In this document: one piece after another, positions 50,151-59,003 of the stretch
Numbering within the stretch: position 1 is the first letter of the stretch
Layout of the letters: the number at the start of each line of letters is the position of its first letter
Source of the DNA: an uncultured Clostridia bacterium
Lineage (GTDB): Bacteria > Bacillota > Clostridia > Monoglobales > Monoglobaceae
Direction of reading: 5' to 3'
Assembly: GCA_947625905.1 (NCBI GenBank)
Contig: CANQQJ010000001.1
Span: 62,001 to 126,000 of the forward strand
Length of the DNA stretch: 64,000 nucleotides
Made by a program: the position numbers and the translations under genes
The notes under the pieces: model-generated
Database searches by the model: none
What the model was told of the DNA's origin: nothing
Seen by the model: the letters and a program-made list of their open reading frames with translations, nothing else

Positions 50151-50726
50151 CTATATAAGCGTTTTAACGCCGAATTTTTCGTTTAGCACGCGGCACAGCC
50201 GGCTGACCGGCAGTCCCACCACGTTGAAGTAGTCGCCGCTTATGCTCTCCACCAGCAGCGAGCCGTATTCCTGTATGCCGTAGGCGCCCGCCTTGTCCAT
50301 AGGCTCGCCCGTGTTCACGTAGCTTTCGATCTGCTTGTCCGAGAGCTCACGGAATTTAACGTCGGTCCTGACGTATTCGCTGACGGTTTTATGACCGTCA
50401 GTGACGGTTATGCCGGTGTAAACGCGGTGGGTCCTGCCCGAGAGCTCCCGAAGCATTTTTGCCGCTTCGTCTCTGTTTGCGGGTTTGCCCAGAATTTTAT
50501 CATCTATCGCGACGACCGTGTCGGCTCCGATAACGATAGCCGGCTCCGTTTCTCGCTCCGCCACCCACAGCGCCTTGGTTCTCGAAAGCCTTGTCACCGT
50601 GTCCTTGGGATGTTCTCCGGGCACTGTTTTCTCCTCGCAGTCCGCGGTTTTTACCTCATATTCTGTCCCGAGATTTTTGATCAGCTCGCGCCTTCTGGGC
50701 GAAGCCGACGCCAAAATTATTTTCAT
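50151..50726 (-). CDS. maf: Maf-family nucleotide pyrophosphatase
   Basis: House-cleaning dNTP or modified-nucleotide pyrophosphatase. In the 191-residue protein the N-terminal motif LASASPRRRELI (4-15), SRTKALWVA near 49, and VIGADTVVAIDDKILGKP near 65 are family signatures. In Bacillus and Clostridia maf commonly precedes mreB, as here. Confidence 0.95.
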   Translation of the reverse strand: MKIILASASPRRRELIKNLGTEYEVKTADCEEKTVPGEHPKDTVTRLSRTKALWVAERETEPAIVIGADTVVAIDDKILGKPANRDEAAKMLRELSGRTHRVYTGITVTDGHKTVSEYVRTDVKFRELSDKQIESYVNTGEPMDKAGAYGIQEYGSLLVESISGDYFNVVGLPVSRLCRVLNEKFGVKTLI

Positions 50727-50766
50727 TGGTACTTCTGTCCTTTATCGTATTTGATGCGTTCGATGT

Positions 50767-52929
50767 TTAAATTTTTATTCTGTTCGCCTTTTCGGTGATA
50801 GCACCTTTATAATAGTGAAATCTGGTAAACTCGCGCGGGCGGTAATTCCCGCCGAAGCACGCCGCGCATATTTTTTTGACCGCGTCTCCGCCTTCGATCG
50901 TAAAGCAGAGGTTGAGCAGCGCGGCGCCGCTTTGTTTGACTTCGCCCATTTTGTCGCACATAAACGTGGGGCACGTGTTTAGCAGCACCGTTTTGCAGCT
51001 CCCGCCGTCGCGGATGATCGGAAATTTTTTGCCCAATCGGTCGGTGAGATAATTTATCTCGTTTCCGCAGGGGCAGCGCCCGAGATTTCTCGCGACGCAG
51101 TTTTCGGTGAGCATAAGCGGCTGATATCCGTATATAACGATTTCGCACGGCAGGCACGCGGCGGTTTCCCGTATCTGGGCCATGTTCAGCTCGGGCGAGA
51201 GAAAAATCGAGCGGAGGCCCGCCGATCTTCTCATCAGTTCCGCCGACAGACCGTTGGTTATGTTGAGCCGACGTCCGCCGAAGAGCTCAAACTCGTCCCG
51301 CCTCAATATCTCGGATATATTCTCGATCCTGAGCCTCGTGAACCCGAGCCCTTTGAGCCGCTTTAACTGCTTTTCGTAATTCTCGTACTCGTCCTTGTGC
51401 ATTATATTCCGCGGCAGAATGATTATTCTTTCCGTCTCGGGCTCATACGGCGCGGGATCTTCGCAAAGCTCGTCAATCGGCACGCCGATATATGCGAGCT
51501 CTTTTTCGTTTTCGCGCTCAAACTCAAGCAGCGCGCGGAACTGTCCGCGATCGCGCACATCCGCCGTGACGCCGCGCCTCTCGGGGCCGTCGGGGATATC
51601 GTTCGGCGGAGGAGGAAGCTTGGGCTTTGCGGGACCGGCCCCGTCGTACCGCCTCAGGATATCGGCTTTGACATTCTCGAGCGCGAGCCGCCGCAGCGCG
51701 TTTATTTCCGACAGCGGGGCGAATCCGCCGCCGTGTTTTACGCTTATATCGTCAAACTCAAAAACGCTGCCTCCGGTTTTTGAAAGCTGGCCGATGATTT
51801 TGTCTGCGTCGGTAGGTTTGGTTTTCGCCGCCTGCACGATATAATCGCTTTTCACATCGGTTGACGCGCCGCTTTGGGCTTTGACCTTTAGCCGTATCGG
51901 AGCGCCCGTATTAAAACGGATCTCCGCCTTAAGCGGGATCTTAAAGTTGTTTTCGTTTTGAGCCGCGCGCGCAAGGACCGCCTTTTCGGCCTCTCGGACG
52001 CTTTCGGCGTAGGGGTTGTCGGGCTTGTCGAAGGCGAACATTCTCGGTCCCGTTTTGCCGTCAAAATATCCGGAGCTTAGCCCGCCGCGGTAAAATACGC
52101 GGTTTAGTCGGTCAAGCTCGTCTTTGGTCGGCTTGCGCCGCTCGTCAAGGCAGCGTCTGTAGATCTCAACGACCGACGCCGTATATGCGGCGCCCTTCAT
52201 GCGTCCCTCTATTTTGAGCGACGCCGCGCCGCAGTCTGTCAGCTTATCTATCTCGTTTATCAGAGCCATGTCTTTAAGGCTCAGAACGAATTTTTCGCCT
52301 CTGTCGGTACGGTACGGCTGCCTGCATGGCTGCGCGCACCTGCCGCGGTTGCCGCTTCTGCCGCCCAGCGCGCTGCTCATCAGGCATTGGCCCGAGTAGG
52401 ACATGCACATGGCGCCGTGGACGAATATCTCGGTTTCGATGCCGCAGTTTTCGGAAATGTATTTTATCTCGTCAAAGCTCAGCTCCCTCGCGAGCACCAC
52501 CCGCGAAAATCCCAGCTCCGCCGCGGCTTTGGCGCCGTTTAGATTATGCACCGTCATCTGGGTGCTGGCGTGGAGCCCGAGAGCGATATTGTGCCGCCGC
52601 GCAAGCTCGGGGATCGCCGTATCCTGAACGATCACGCCGTCAACGCGGGCGCTTTGGAGAAATTTCAAAAAATCAACGAGCTCGGGGATTTCCCGGTCCC
52701 CGACGAGCGTGTTGACCGCGGCGTACACCTTCGCGCCTCTTAAATGCGCGAATTGAACGCAGCTTTCGATCTCGGCACGCTCAAAATTGTCGGCGTAGCT
52801 CCGCGCGCCGAAGTTCTTGCCCGCCAGATAGACCGCGTCGGCGCCCATCGCGAGCGCGGCGCGGAAGCACTCGTAATTTCCCGCCGGAGCCAGAAGCTCG
52901 GGCGGTTTTTTGCCCGGCAAGCTGTTCAT
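50767..52929 (-). CDS. U32-family peptidase (possible 23S rRNA hydroxylase, RlhA-like)
   Basis: A 720-residue protein. Residues 10-330 form the U32 barrel (LLAPAGNYECFRAALAMGAD; FVHGAMCMSYSGQCLMSS), with Cys in SGNRGRCAQPCRQPY that in relatives are linked to a cofactor site. A DUF3656-like middle domain (370-430) and a C-terminal domain with a second Cys set (NLGRCPCGNEINY) follow. E. coli RlhA hydroxylates 23S rRNA C2501; whether this protein does so is unknown. The ATG at 52929 is 4 nt before the zapA stop end, with no strong ribosome-binding site. Confidence 0.88.
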   Translation of the reverse strand: MNSLPGKKPPELLAPAGNYECFRAALAMGADAVYLAGKNFGARSYADNFERAEIESCVQFAHLRGAKVYAAVNTLVGDREIPELVDFLKFLQSARVDGVIVQDTAIPELARRHNIALGLHASTQMTVHNLNGAKAAAELGFSRVVLARELSFDEIKYISENCGIETEIFVHGAMCMSYSGQCLMSSALGGRSGNRGRCAQPCRQPYRTDRGEKFVLSLKDMALINEIDKLTDCGAASLKIEGRMKGAAYTASVVEIYRRCLDERRKPTKDELDRLNRVFYRGGLSSGYFDGKTGPRMFAFDKPDNPYAESVREAEKAVLARAAQNENNFKIPLKAEIRFNTGAPIRLKVKAQSGASTDVKSDYIVQAAKTKPTDADKIIGQLSKTGGSVFEFDDISVKHGGGFAPLSEINALRRLALENVKADILRRYDGAGPAKPKLPPPPNDIPDGPERRGVTADVRDRGQFRALLEFERENEKELAYIGVPIDELCEDPAPYEPETERIIILPRNIMHKDEYENYEKQLKRLKGLGFTRLRIENISEILRRDEFELFGGRRLNITNGLSAELMRRSAGLRSIFLSPELNMAQIRETAACLPCEIVIYGYQPLMLTENCVARNLGRCPCGNEINYLTDRLGKKFPIIRDGGSCKTVLLNTCPTFMCDKMGEVKQSGAALLNLCFTIEGGDAVKKICAACFGGNYRPREFTRFHYYKGAITEKANRIKI

Positions 52930-52931
52930 TC

Positions 52932-53489
52932 TCACTTGTCGATCGGTGAATTTTTCGGCATGCCGCGGCTTATCACGCTCGAGCCGTATTTGCTCTGCAT
53001 TTCTTTTATCGGAGCCGATTCCTGCCGCTGCGGCTGTCTGTAGGTCTGCTGAGCGCGGGGCTGTTCCGCCGCGCTTCTGTACTGACGGCTTTCGGTCTGT
53101 CTTTGCTGAGTCTGTATCATGCGCAGATTCTCGAGCTCGGTGTCTCGCTTGGCAAGCTCGATCTCAAGCTTGTGCATATCCTCTCTGAGATTCTCGACCT
53201 CAAGTTTCTTTTCCTCGAGCTCCGCTCCGGTTTTCTGCGCGTCCTCCATATATCCGCCGATCTCGTTTCTCAGATTGCCGAGCGAGTCGCTCGCTTTCAG
53301 GAGCTCGTCCGCCAGGTTCATGCACGCCATCACCGACAGCATCGCCGTGCTCAGATGGCCGTTGGTGTTTTTCACCTCGGAAATTTTTTTGTTGACAAGG
53401 AGAGCCACGCGCTGAACGTATTCCTCGGGCTCGTTGCTCACCACAACATATTCCATATTATTAATTTTAACTTCCATTTTTGTGTCCAT
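52932..53489 (-). CDS. zapA: Cell division protein ZapA, long form
   Basis: FtsZ-associated division protein. In the 185-residue protein, residues 5-75 are the ZapA head (VKINNMEYVVVSNEPEEYVQ ... LSVMACMNLADEL), residues 80-135 are a coiled coil, and the last 50 residues are Gln/Arg/Ser-rich and probably disordered. Typical ZapA is about 85-110 residues, so the tail is an extension. It is probably co-transcribed with the nudix gene upstream. Confidence 0.9.
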   Translation of the reverse strand: MDTKMEVKINNMEYVVVSNEPEEYVQRVALLVNKKISEVKNTNGHLSTAMLSVMACMNLADELLKASDSLGNLRNEIGGYMEDAQKTGAELEEKKLEVENLREDMHKLEIELAKRDTELENLRMIQTQQRQTESRQYRSAAEQPRAQQTYRQPQRQESAPIKEMQSKYGSSVISRGMPKNSPIDK

Positions 53490-53514
53490 ATCCTTATCAA
53501 CCCCTCGTTTAAAA

Positions 53515-54060
53515 TTAAGACTCGCGGCGCTTTAAATACTCAAGGGCCTTGAATACCCCGAATATCGTTTTCGCGTCGTTGATCTCGTTGTTCATTATCA
53601 TGTCAACAACCTTTGATGTCTTAATATATTCGATGTCCAGATATTCGTCCGGGTCAAGATGCGCCTCGCCGGGCGTAAGACCGGTCCCGAGGTACAGATG
53701 CGTGACCTCGTCTGCGAATCCCGGCGACGGGTACATATATCCAAGATACACAAAGTTTTCCGCTGTGTACCCGGTTTCCTCGCCGAGCTCGCGTATGCCG
53801 CACAGGCGGTGATCCTCGCCCTTGTCCAGCTTGCCCGCCGGCACCTCGTATATCGCCTTTTCGATCGGTTTTCTGAACTGCTTTACCATGATGATCTCGT
53901 CGCTGTCGGTTATCGCCACGATGCCGACTCCGCCGGGGTGCTCGATTATCTCGCGCTCCGCCAAATTCCCGCCCGGCATTTCGACCGTATCGACCCGCAG
54001 CCGTATAATGCGCCCGTCGAATATCTCTTTCGAGGAGACGGTCTTTTCGTTATATATCAT
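53515..54060 (-). CDS. Nudix hydrolase, ADP-ribose pyrophosphatase type
   Basis: A 181-residue cytoplasmic hydrolase. The Nudix box fits GX5EX7REUXEEXGU exactly (GKLDKGEDHRLCGIRELGEE then TGY). Upstream EHPGGVGIVAITDSDEIIMV and the VPAGKLD context are typical of ADP-ribose pyrophosphatases. The ATG at 54060 is used; a GTG at 54069 is possible. It is probably the first gene of the nudix-zapA-U32-maf-mreBCD-mrdA run. Confidence 0.92.
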   Translation of the reverse strand: MIYNEKTVSSKEIFDGRIIRLRVDTVEMPGGNLAEREIIEHPGGVGIVAITDSDEIIMVKQFRKPIEKAIYEVPAGKLDKGEDHRLCGIRELGEETGYTAENFVYLGYMYPSPGFADEVTHLYLGTGLTPGEAHLDPDEYLDIEYIKTSKVVDMIMNNEINDAKTIFGVFKALEYLKRRES

Positions 54061-54155
54061 TCGCTTCACTTCTTTTCTTAATTATATTGGGCCTTGCGCG
54101 CATCCAAACTCCCGAAGGCGGCCGACGCGCCGCAACATATTTTCCCTATCTTATT

Positions 54156-54184
54156 ATTAAACCACAAATTGTTAAAAAAATCAA
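54156..54184 (-). promoter_or_regulatory. Promoter of the nudix-zapA-mre run
   Basis: Minus-strand TTGATT, 17-nt spacer and TTTAAT, about 95 nt before the nudix start. The rest of 54185-54335 is AT-rich DNA with no gene seen. Confidence 0.55.
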
Positions 54185-54335
54185 GTGATTTTGACGAATA
54201 TAGGCTGCGAGTTTGAAAATTTTTTGCGCTTGGCGGCGCGGCGGCAAAATACGCGAAAAAATTAACGAATAAATTTTCCGCCGCTCCGCGTTTATGGTCA
54301 AATCCCATAACAATGCAATATTTTGCCGAAACCTA

Positions 54336-54364
54336 TTGACAGCGGAGTATCAGCGGATTATAAT
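54336..54364 (+). promoter_or_regulatory. Consensus promoter of folT-folC
   Basis: TTGACA, a 17-nt spacer and TATAAT, both perfect, just before the THF riboswitch. Confidence 0.92.
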
Positions 54365-54397
54365 AAAAGCGAAATTTGTGTTTTGAAAATAAAATTT

Positions 54398-54494
54398 GAA
54401 GAGTAAGAGCGCGTGCGTTAAGTGTTGTCGGGACGGGGAGTTGTCCGATGAACGAAAAGCTTAGGCTTGCGGTTCGCGCTTTGCATCCCGCTTC
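54398..54494 (+). promoter_or_regulatory. Tetrahydrofolate (THF) riboswitch
   Basis: The sequence follows the THF class core: closing stem GAAG/CTTC, GAGTA, the pairing AGCGCG/CGCGCT, then TGCGTTAAGTG, GGGACGG, AACGAAAAGC and TTTGCATCCCGC. The pseudoknot partners GGGA and TCCC are present. It precedes a folate transporter, the known target of this class. Between 54495 and 54560 a CTGC/GCAG hairpin with TTTTC may act as a terminator or the control may be on translation. Confidence 0.92.
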
Positions 54495-54580
54495 ATAGAG
54501 CAATGTTAAAATTCTGCGCGCATAAAGCAGTTTTCTTTACCTTGCTATATGGGTGAGGCTGAAAGGAGGCTGTTATTTTT

Positions 54581-55129
54581 ATGCAAATTTCCGATCAAAA
54601 AAACAAAAGTCAAAAAGGCGGCGCCCGAGGGCTTAAAACGCTTATCGCTGCAGCGCTGCTGATCGCGCTCAGCATGACACTTAAGAGGTTCAGCATAACC
54701 GCGGGGCCGTTCAGGTTCAGTCTTGAGAATTTGCCGCTGCTGCTGTCGGGCATCATGCTGGGCCCGGCCGTCGGCTTTGTCTGCGGCGTCGCGGCGGACA
54801 TTCTGGGCTGCTTTATATCGGGCTTCACGATAATCCCGATAATCACGCTCGGCGCCGCGGTGATAGGCTGCGTGCCGGGCATAGTGTACGGACGCTGTCT
54901 CAAGAACCGCCCCGCGCTGCGGATAATCGCGGCGGTGGGACTCGCGCACCTTATCGGCTCGGTGGTCATAAAGTCGATAGGCCTGCACCTGGCCTACGGC
55001 AGTCCGTGGACCATGCTGGCGCTGAGAGCACCGCTCTACATATTAACCGGAGCCGTCGAGGCGTATATAATTTATCTGCTGATGAAAAACAAGGCGTTTG
55101 TCCGCCGAATTGAAGATATGAGGAAATAG
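54581..55129 (+). CDS. folT: Folate ECF transporter S component
   Basis: Substrate-binding membrane protein that captures folate and docks to the shared ECF energy module, which lies elsewhere. The 182-residue protein has about six helices and the family-typical RFSLENLPLLLSGIMLGPAVG near 47, followed by GVAADILGCFI near 72. AAAGGAGG precedes the ATG by 11 nt. Control by a THF riboswitch confirms folate as the substrate. Confidence 0.95.
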   Translation: MQISDQKNKSQKGGARGLKTLIAAALLIALSMTLKRFSITAGPFRFSLENLPLLLSGIMLGPAVGFVCGVAADILGCFISGFTIIPIITLGAAVIGCVPGIVYGRCLKNRPALRIIAAVGLAHLIGSVVIKSIGLHLAYGSPWTMLALRAPLYILTGAVEAYIIYLLMKNKAFVRRIEDMRK

Positions 55130-55132
55130 AAA

Positions 55133-56386
55133 ATGCGCGAAACACCCGAACAATATTTCAAAGCTCTGCCCAAAAGAGGCAGCAAGCCCGGGCTTGAGCG
55201 GATAAGCGAGCTTTTGTCGCTGCTTAACGAGCCGCAAAACGGCATGAATATAATACACATAGCCGGCACCAACGGCAAGGGCTCGGTCTCAAAAATGCTT
55301 GAGGGCATCCTCTGCGCCGCGGGATATAGATGCGGCTTGTTTGAGTCGCCCTGCCTCGTCTCGCCCGATGAGTATATAAGGGTAGACCGAAAGCCCGTTG
55401 AACATGAGGATTTCCTGAGACTTTGCGGCATTGTCCGTGACGCCGAGCAAAGCATGACCGACAAGCCCGCCGAGTTCGAGGTGCTGACCGCGATGGCGCT
55501 GCTTTATTTCAAGGAGCGGCGCTGCGATATCGTGATACTGGAGGCATGCATGGGCGGAAGGCGGGACACCACGAATATATGCCCGTCGCCGCTTCTGTCG
55601 GTCATAACCGACGTCGCTCTTGACCACACCGAGTATCTGGGCTCGACCGCCGCCGAGATCGCCGCCGAAAAGGCGGGCATAATCAAGCGCGGCCGCCCGG
55701 CTGTGTTCGGCGGGACCGACCCCGAGGCTTCGGATGTGATAAAAAGCGAGTGCGAAAAACTCGGCTCGCCGCTTGTGACCGTTGATCACGGGCGGCTTGA
55801 AAATCCGAGATTTTCACTTGAGCGGACCGTGTTTGATTTCGGGAAATATAAAGAGCTTTCCATGCCGCTGCTCGGAGCGTATCAGCCGAAAAACGCGGCT
55901 GTCGCGCTGACCGCGGCGGAGGTTCTTTGCAAAAACGGTTTAAAGCTCGGCCGCGACAACATATACGAGGGCTTCGGAACTTTGCGCCACCGCGGCAGAT
56001 TCGAGTTGCTGCGCCGCGGCCCGATCGTTATCTACGACGGCGCCCACAATCCGAACGGAGCGGCGAAGGCCGCCGAGAGCCTGAAAATTTACTTCGGAGA
56101 AAAAAAGGCGGCGCTTGTTATGGGAGTCATGGCCGACAAGGATTATGAAAAAATGATCGAGATCTTAGCGCCCCGAGCCGAGCGCTCGTTCGCGGTGACA
56201 CCCGACAACCCCCGCGCGCTGCCCGCGAAGACATTGGCGGAGCGTTTTGAGGCCTTCGGCGTTCCGTCCGAGCATTTTTCGTGCGTGGCAGATGGCTGCC
56301 GCGCGGCGATCCGTTACGCCCAAACCAAAAAGCTCCCCGTTATAATAATGGGAAGCCTCTATATGTATAAGGATATTATATTTTAA
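55133..56386 (+). CDS. folC: Folylpolyglutamate synthase / dihydrofolate synthase
   Basis: Adds glutamates to folate and so traps it in the cell. The 417-residue Mur-ligase-fold protein has the P-loop IAGTNGKGSVSKML (residues 43-56), the Mg-binding GRRDTTN near 143, DVALDHTEYLG near 163 and YDGAHNPNGA near 302. It follows folT by 3 nt, so uptake and retention of folate are coupled under the THF riboswitch. Its stop directly abuts the convergent toxin gene. Confidence 0.95.
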   Translation: MRETPEQYFKALPKRGSKPGLERISELLSLLNEPQNGMNIIHIAGTNGKGSVSKMLEGILCAAGYRCGLFESPCLVSPDEYIRVDRKPVEHEDFLRLCGIVRDAEQSMTDKPAEFEVLTAMALLYFKERRCDIVILEACMGGRRDTTNICPSPLLSVITDVALDHTEYLGSTAAEIAAEKAGIIKRGRPAVFGGTDPEASDVIKSECEKLGSPLVTVDHGRLENPRFSLERTVFDFGKYKELSMPLLGAYQPKNAAVALTAAEVLCKNGLKLGRDNIYEGFGTLRHRGRFELLRRGPIVIYDGAHNPNGAAKAAESLKIYFGEKKAALVMGVMADKDYEKMIEILAPRAERSFAVTPDNPRALPAKTLAERFEAFGVPSEHFSCVADGCRAAIRYAQTKKLPVIIMGSLYMYKDIIF

Positions 56387-56701
56387 TTAACAAAGTAAAT
56401 TTGCGTAGTCGCGTCTGCAATCCAAAATATAATCCAAATAAACCGTATTGCCTTTGATCTGATAGATCAACAAATACCTTTTTGCGGCAAGCTTTTTGCG
56501 GTATTTATTTTTTGGCAGCAGCTCATGATAAAGCCACGGGAAGCTTTCGGGCATAAAAGCCAATGATTCAATTTCCGAGATCAATTCTTTGTGAAGGCGT
56601 TTCGCGGCATCCGGAGCCACGCGCGCCAAAAAAGCGATATGATTTTTAAGCTCCGAAGCGGCTCTGTCGGAGATTATCACGTTATATTCTTTAGTCGCCA
56701 T
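56387..56701 (-). CDS. RelE/ParE-family toxin
   Basis: A 104-residue protein of the RelE/ParE superfamily. DRAASELKNHIAFLARVAPDAA near 12 and the Arg-rich strand RKKLAAKRYLLIYQIKGNTV near 68 are typical, with a basic C-terminus. The target, ribosome or gyrase, cannot be told. It overlaps its antitoxin by 11 nt. Its stop codon adjoins the folC stop. Confidence 0.9.
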   Translation of the reverse strand: MATKEYNVIISDRAASELKNHIAFLARVAPDAAKRLHKELISEIESLAFMPESFPWLYHELLPKNKYRKKLAAKRYLLIYQIKGNTVYLDYILDCRRDYANLLC

Positions 56702-56969
56702 TGCCTGCCTCCGCTATAGTGTCCGAAAGCATTTTGTCAAGCTCGCGGACCGTATATCCGCGTTTGCCGGATAGTCTGTCTTCCTCGACCGCGATAAGCT
56801 CCTCGCGCAGCTTCAGCATTTTTTCGCGCCTTGTAAAGGCCTCGATGTCCATAACAACCAGATCGCCCTCGCCGTTTTTGGTGAGATAAACGGGCTCGCC
56901 GGTGGTTTTGCAATAATTTGAAATGTCATTATAGCTGTTTCTTATCGCCGCTGACGGTTTAATATTCAT
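56691..56969 (-). CDS. Phd/YefM-family antitoxin
   Basis: A 92-residue protein with a Phd/YefM DNA-binding N-terminus (MNIKPSAAIRNSYNDISNYC; PVYLTKNGEGDLVVMDIEAF) and a Glu/Arg-rich C-terminal helix that should bind the toxin. The ATG at 56969 with GGGG 9 nt upstream is preferred to 56984. Promoter directly upstream, so the pair is autonomous. Confidence 0.92.
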   Translation of the reverse strand: MNIKPSAAIRNSYNDISNYCKTTGEPVYLTKNGEGDLVVMDIEAFTRREKMLKLREELIAVEEDRLSGKRGYTVRELDKMLSDTIAEAGNGD

Positions 56970-57012
56970 AGCTATCAACCCCATACAAAAATTTTATATT
57001 TATTTTTATATA

Positions 57013-57041
57013 ATAATACTATAAAAATGATACAGTGTCAA
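57013..57041 (-). promoter_or_regulatory. Promoter of the Phd/RelE module
   Basis: Minus-strand TTGACA, 17-nt spacer and TATTAT, about 44 nt before the antitoxin ATG. Confidence 0.85.
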
Positions 57042-57049
57042 GCGGACAT

Positions 57050-58114
57050 TTATAATTCAATCAAATCTTTTGTCAGCTTGGTGAGGTTTTCGCAGCCGTT
57101 TTCGGTGACGGCGACAAGGTCCTCTATCCGAACGCCGGTCTTGCCGTAGATATATATCCCCGGTTCGCAGGACACCACCATTCCGGGCTTGAGAATTATA
57201 TCGCTTTTGGGCGACAGGTTGGGCAGCTCGTGTATCAAAAGGCCAACTCCGTGGCCCAGCGAGTGGCCGAAGCATTTGCCGTACCCCGCGTTTTCGATGA
57301 CTTGTCTCGCCGCGGCGTCCGCCTCTTTTCCGGCTATCCCGGGGCGTATGGTGTCAAGGCCGGTCTGCTGCGCTTCTTTTACGATGTTGTATATTTTCTT
57401 GAACTCCGGCTCCGCCTTTCCGACGACTACCGTTCGTGTCATGTCGGAGCAATAGCCTTTATAAACGCAGCCGAAGTCCATCAGGACGGGCTCGTTGTTT
57501 TTTATCGGGTTTTCGCCGGGAACTCCGTGGGGCAGGGCGCAGCGCGCTCCGCTCAGCACGATGGTGTCAAACGATGTCTTTTGCGCTCCGCGCTTTTTCA
57601 TAAAATACTCAAGCTCCGCCGCGATATACGACTCTGTGACGCCCGGCTTTATAAGCCCTAGAACATGGTCAAAGGCGTCAACGCCGATCTGCTCCGCCTC
57701 GGCTATGAGCTCAAGCTCGGCTTTGGTTTTGATCATGCGCAGCTCGTCTATCCTGTTCCCCGCAGGGCGGAATTCGGTCTCGGGCAGCATCTTTTTAAGC
57801 CTTTCGAGCGCCGCCGCGGTCAAATGCTCGTCTTCAAAAATCAGAGCTGTTATCCCCAAGCTTTCGGCAAAGCCGCGCAGCATTTCGGTAAGCGGCGCGT
57901 CGGCTCCGAACTCGCGCACCTCAAAACCGCGAAGCGCCTCCTCCGAGGCGGCGCCGGTATAGCGCGAGTCGACCATAATATAGTTGTGTTTCTCGGTTAT
58001 AAGCACGTACCCCTCGCCGCCCGAAAATCCGCTTGCCGCCCGCATGTTGTGCGGCGACGTCAGCAGCGCGCCCTCGCCGGGCTTAAGGCCGAGAGATGAA
58101 AACAAATTTGTCAT
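57050..58114 (-). CDS. Xaa-Pro aminopeptidase (M24 family)
   Basis: Dimetal exopeptidase, 354 residues. Residues 1-125 form the creatinase-type N-domain and the rest is the pita-bread fold. The five metal ligands can be assigned: Asp in MDFGCVYKGYCSDMTR (two), His in GHSLGHGVGLLIHE, Glu in SCEPGIYI and Glu in VRIEDLVAV. Often found near efp. It is the last gene of an operon with yqeG and the TIM-barrel gene. Confidence 0.94.
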   Translation of the reverse strand: MTNLFSSLGLKPGEGALLTSPHNMRAASGFSGGEGYVLITEKHNYIMVDSRYTGAASEEALRGFEVREFGADAPLTEMLRGFAESLGITALIFEDEHLTAAALERLKKMLPETEFRPAGNRIDELRMIKTKAELELIAEAEQIGVDAFDHVLGLIKPGVTESYIAAELEYFMKKRGAQKTSFDTIVLSGARCALPHGVPGENPIKNNEPVLMDFGCVYKGYCSDMTRTVVVGKAEPEFKKIYNIVKEAQQTGLDTIRPGIAGKEADAAARQVIENAGYGKCFGHSLGHGVGLLIHELPNLSPKSDIILKPGMVVSCEPGIYIYGKTGVRIEDLVAVTENGCENLTKLTKDLIEL

Positions 58115-58115
58115 G

Positions 58116-59003
58116 TCAGTTGCCCCCGTTTAAAAATTTTCTGTACAGCTTTTGCATCTGGGCGGCGTCGGACGTCTGGGTCCCCGCCGACTCGCATATG
58201 ATCCTGGGCGTCAGACCGCGCTCGGCGATAAGCACCGCGATCGGCTCAAAGTCGGGCTCGAACTCGGTCTCGGCCAATGTGTGATGCTTTTTTTCACCCG
58301 CTCGGGTGTACTCTATCCTGGAGTAGTGGGCGTGGAAGTTTTTCGCTCTCTCCGCGCCCAGCTTGTCATAAATGCGGTCGAATATCCCGCCGATCGCCTC
58401 TTTTGTGTTATATTCGCCCAGCGACTGCGCGTTTATGTGGCCGAAGTCGAGGGTCGGGATCATGCGCTCGTCGATCAGGCAGAGCTTTATCACCTCATCG
58501 ACGTTCCCGAGCTGCTTGACCTTGCCCATGGTCTCGGGGCATATCCTGATGTGTCCCAGCCCCGCCTCGTCGGCCGTCTTCACGGCGCGGCTCAGCGTGT
58601 CGGCCGCAAGGCGCAGCGCCTCGAGCCGCGTTATCTGCCCGCAGGAGCCCGAATGCACCACAATGCGGTCGGCTCCCATTTGATCGGCCGCTCTGAGGGT
58701 CTGCATGATATAGTCTATGCTGCGGTCGCGTTTTTCGGGCTCGACCGACGACAGGCTTATGTAGTAGGGCGCGTGTATCGAGAGGCGGATGTTTTTTTCG
58801 GTCGCGAGCTTTCCGAAGTCGCGTGCCGAGTCCTCGGATATCTTGACGCCTCTGCCGCACTGGTACTCATACGCCGAGAGCCCGTGCCCGCTCAGCCAGT
58901 CGGGTATTTGAAACACCGTGCGCCCGCCCGACTCGTAAAAATCCTCCGAGTTGCCCGCGGGACCGAACAGCGCGAAGTCCTCGTTTTTAAACTCAAGCTT
59001 CAT
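58116..59003 (-). CDS. Endonuclease IV-like TIM-barrel protein
   Basis: A 295-residue protein of the xylose isomerase-like barrel superfamily with the AP endonuclease family 2 look. The metal-ligand segments are LSIHAPYYISLSS near 74, IVVHSGSCGQ near 116, ICPETMGK near 153, LDFGHINAQS near 186, HAHYSRIEYT near 223 and ICESAG near 276. A DNA-repair role is plausible but sugar epimerase activity cannot be excluded. It overlaps yqeG by 11 nt and ends 1 nt before the M24 peptidase. Confidence 0.82.
   Translation of the reverse strand: MKLEFKNEDFALFGPAGNSEDFYESGGRTVFQIPDWLSGHGLSAYEYQCGRGVKISEDSARDFGKLATEKNIRLSIHAPYYISLSSVEPEKRDRSIDYIMQTLRAADQMGADRIVVHSGSCGQITRLEALRLAADTLSRAVKTADEAGLGHIRICPETMGKVKQLGNVDEVIKLCLIDERMIPTLDFGHINAQSLGEYNTKEAIGGIFDRIYDKLGAERAKNFHAHYSRIEYTRAGEKKHHTLAETEFEPDFEPIAVLIAERGLTPRIICESAGTQTSDAAQMQKLYRKFLNGGN

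Noticed and set aside
49240-50232. 330-codon plus-strand frame opposite mreB and maf
   Set aside because: Crosses two real genes and reads as Ser/Thr/Pro-rich shadow sequence.
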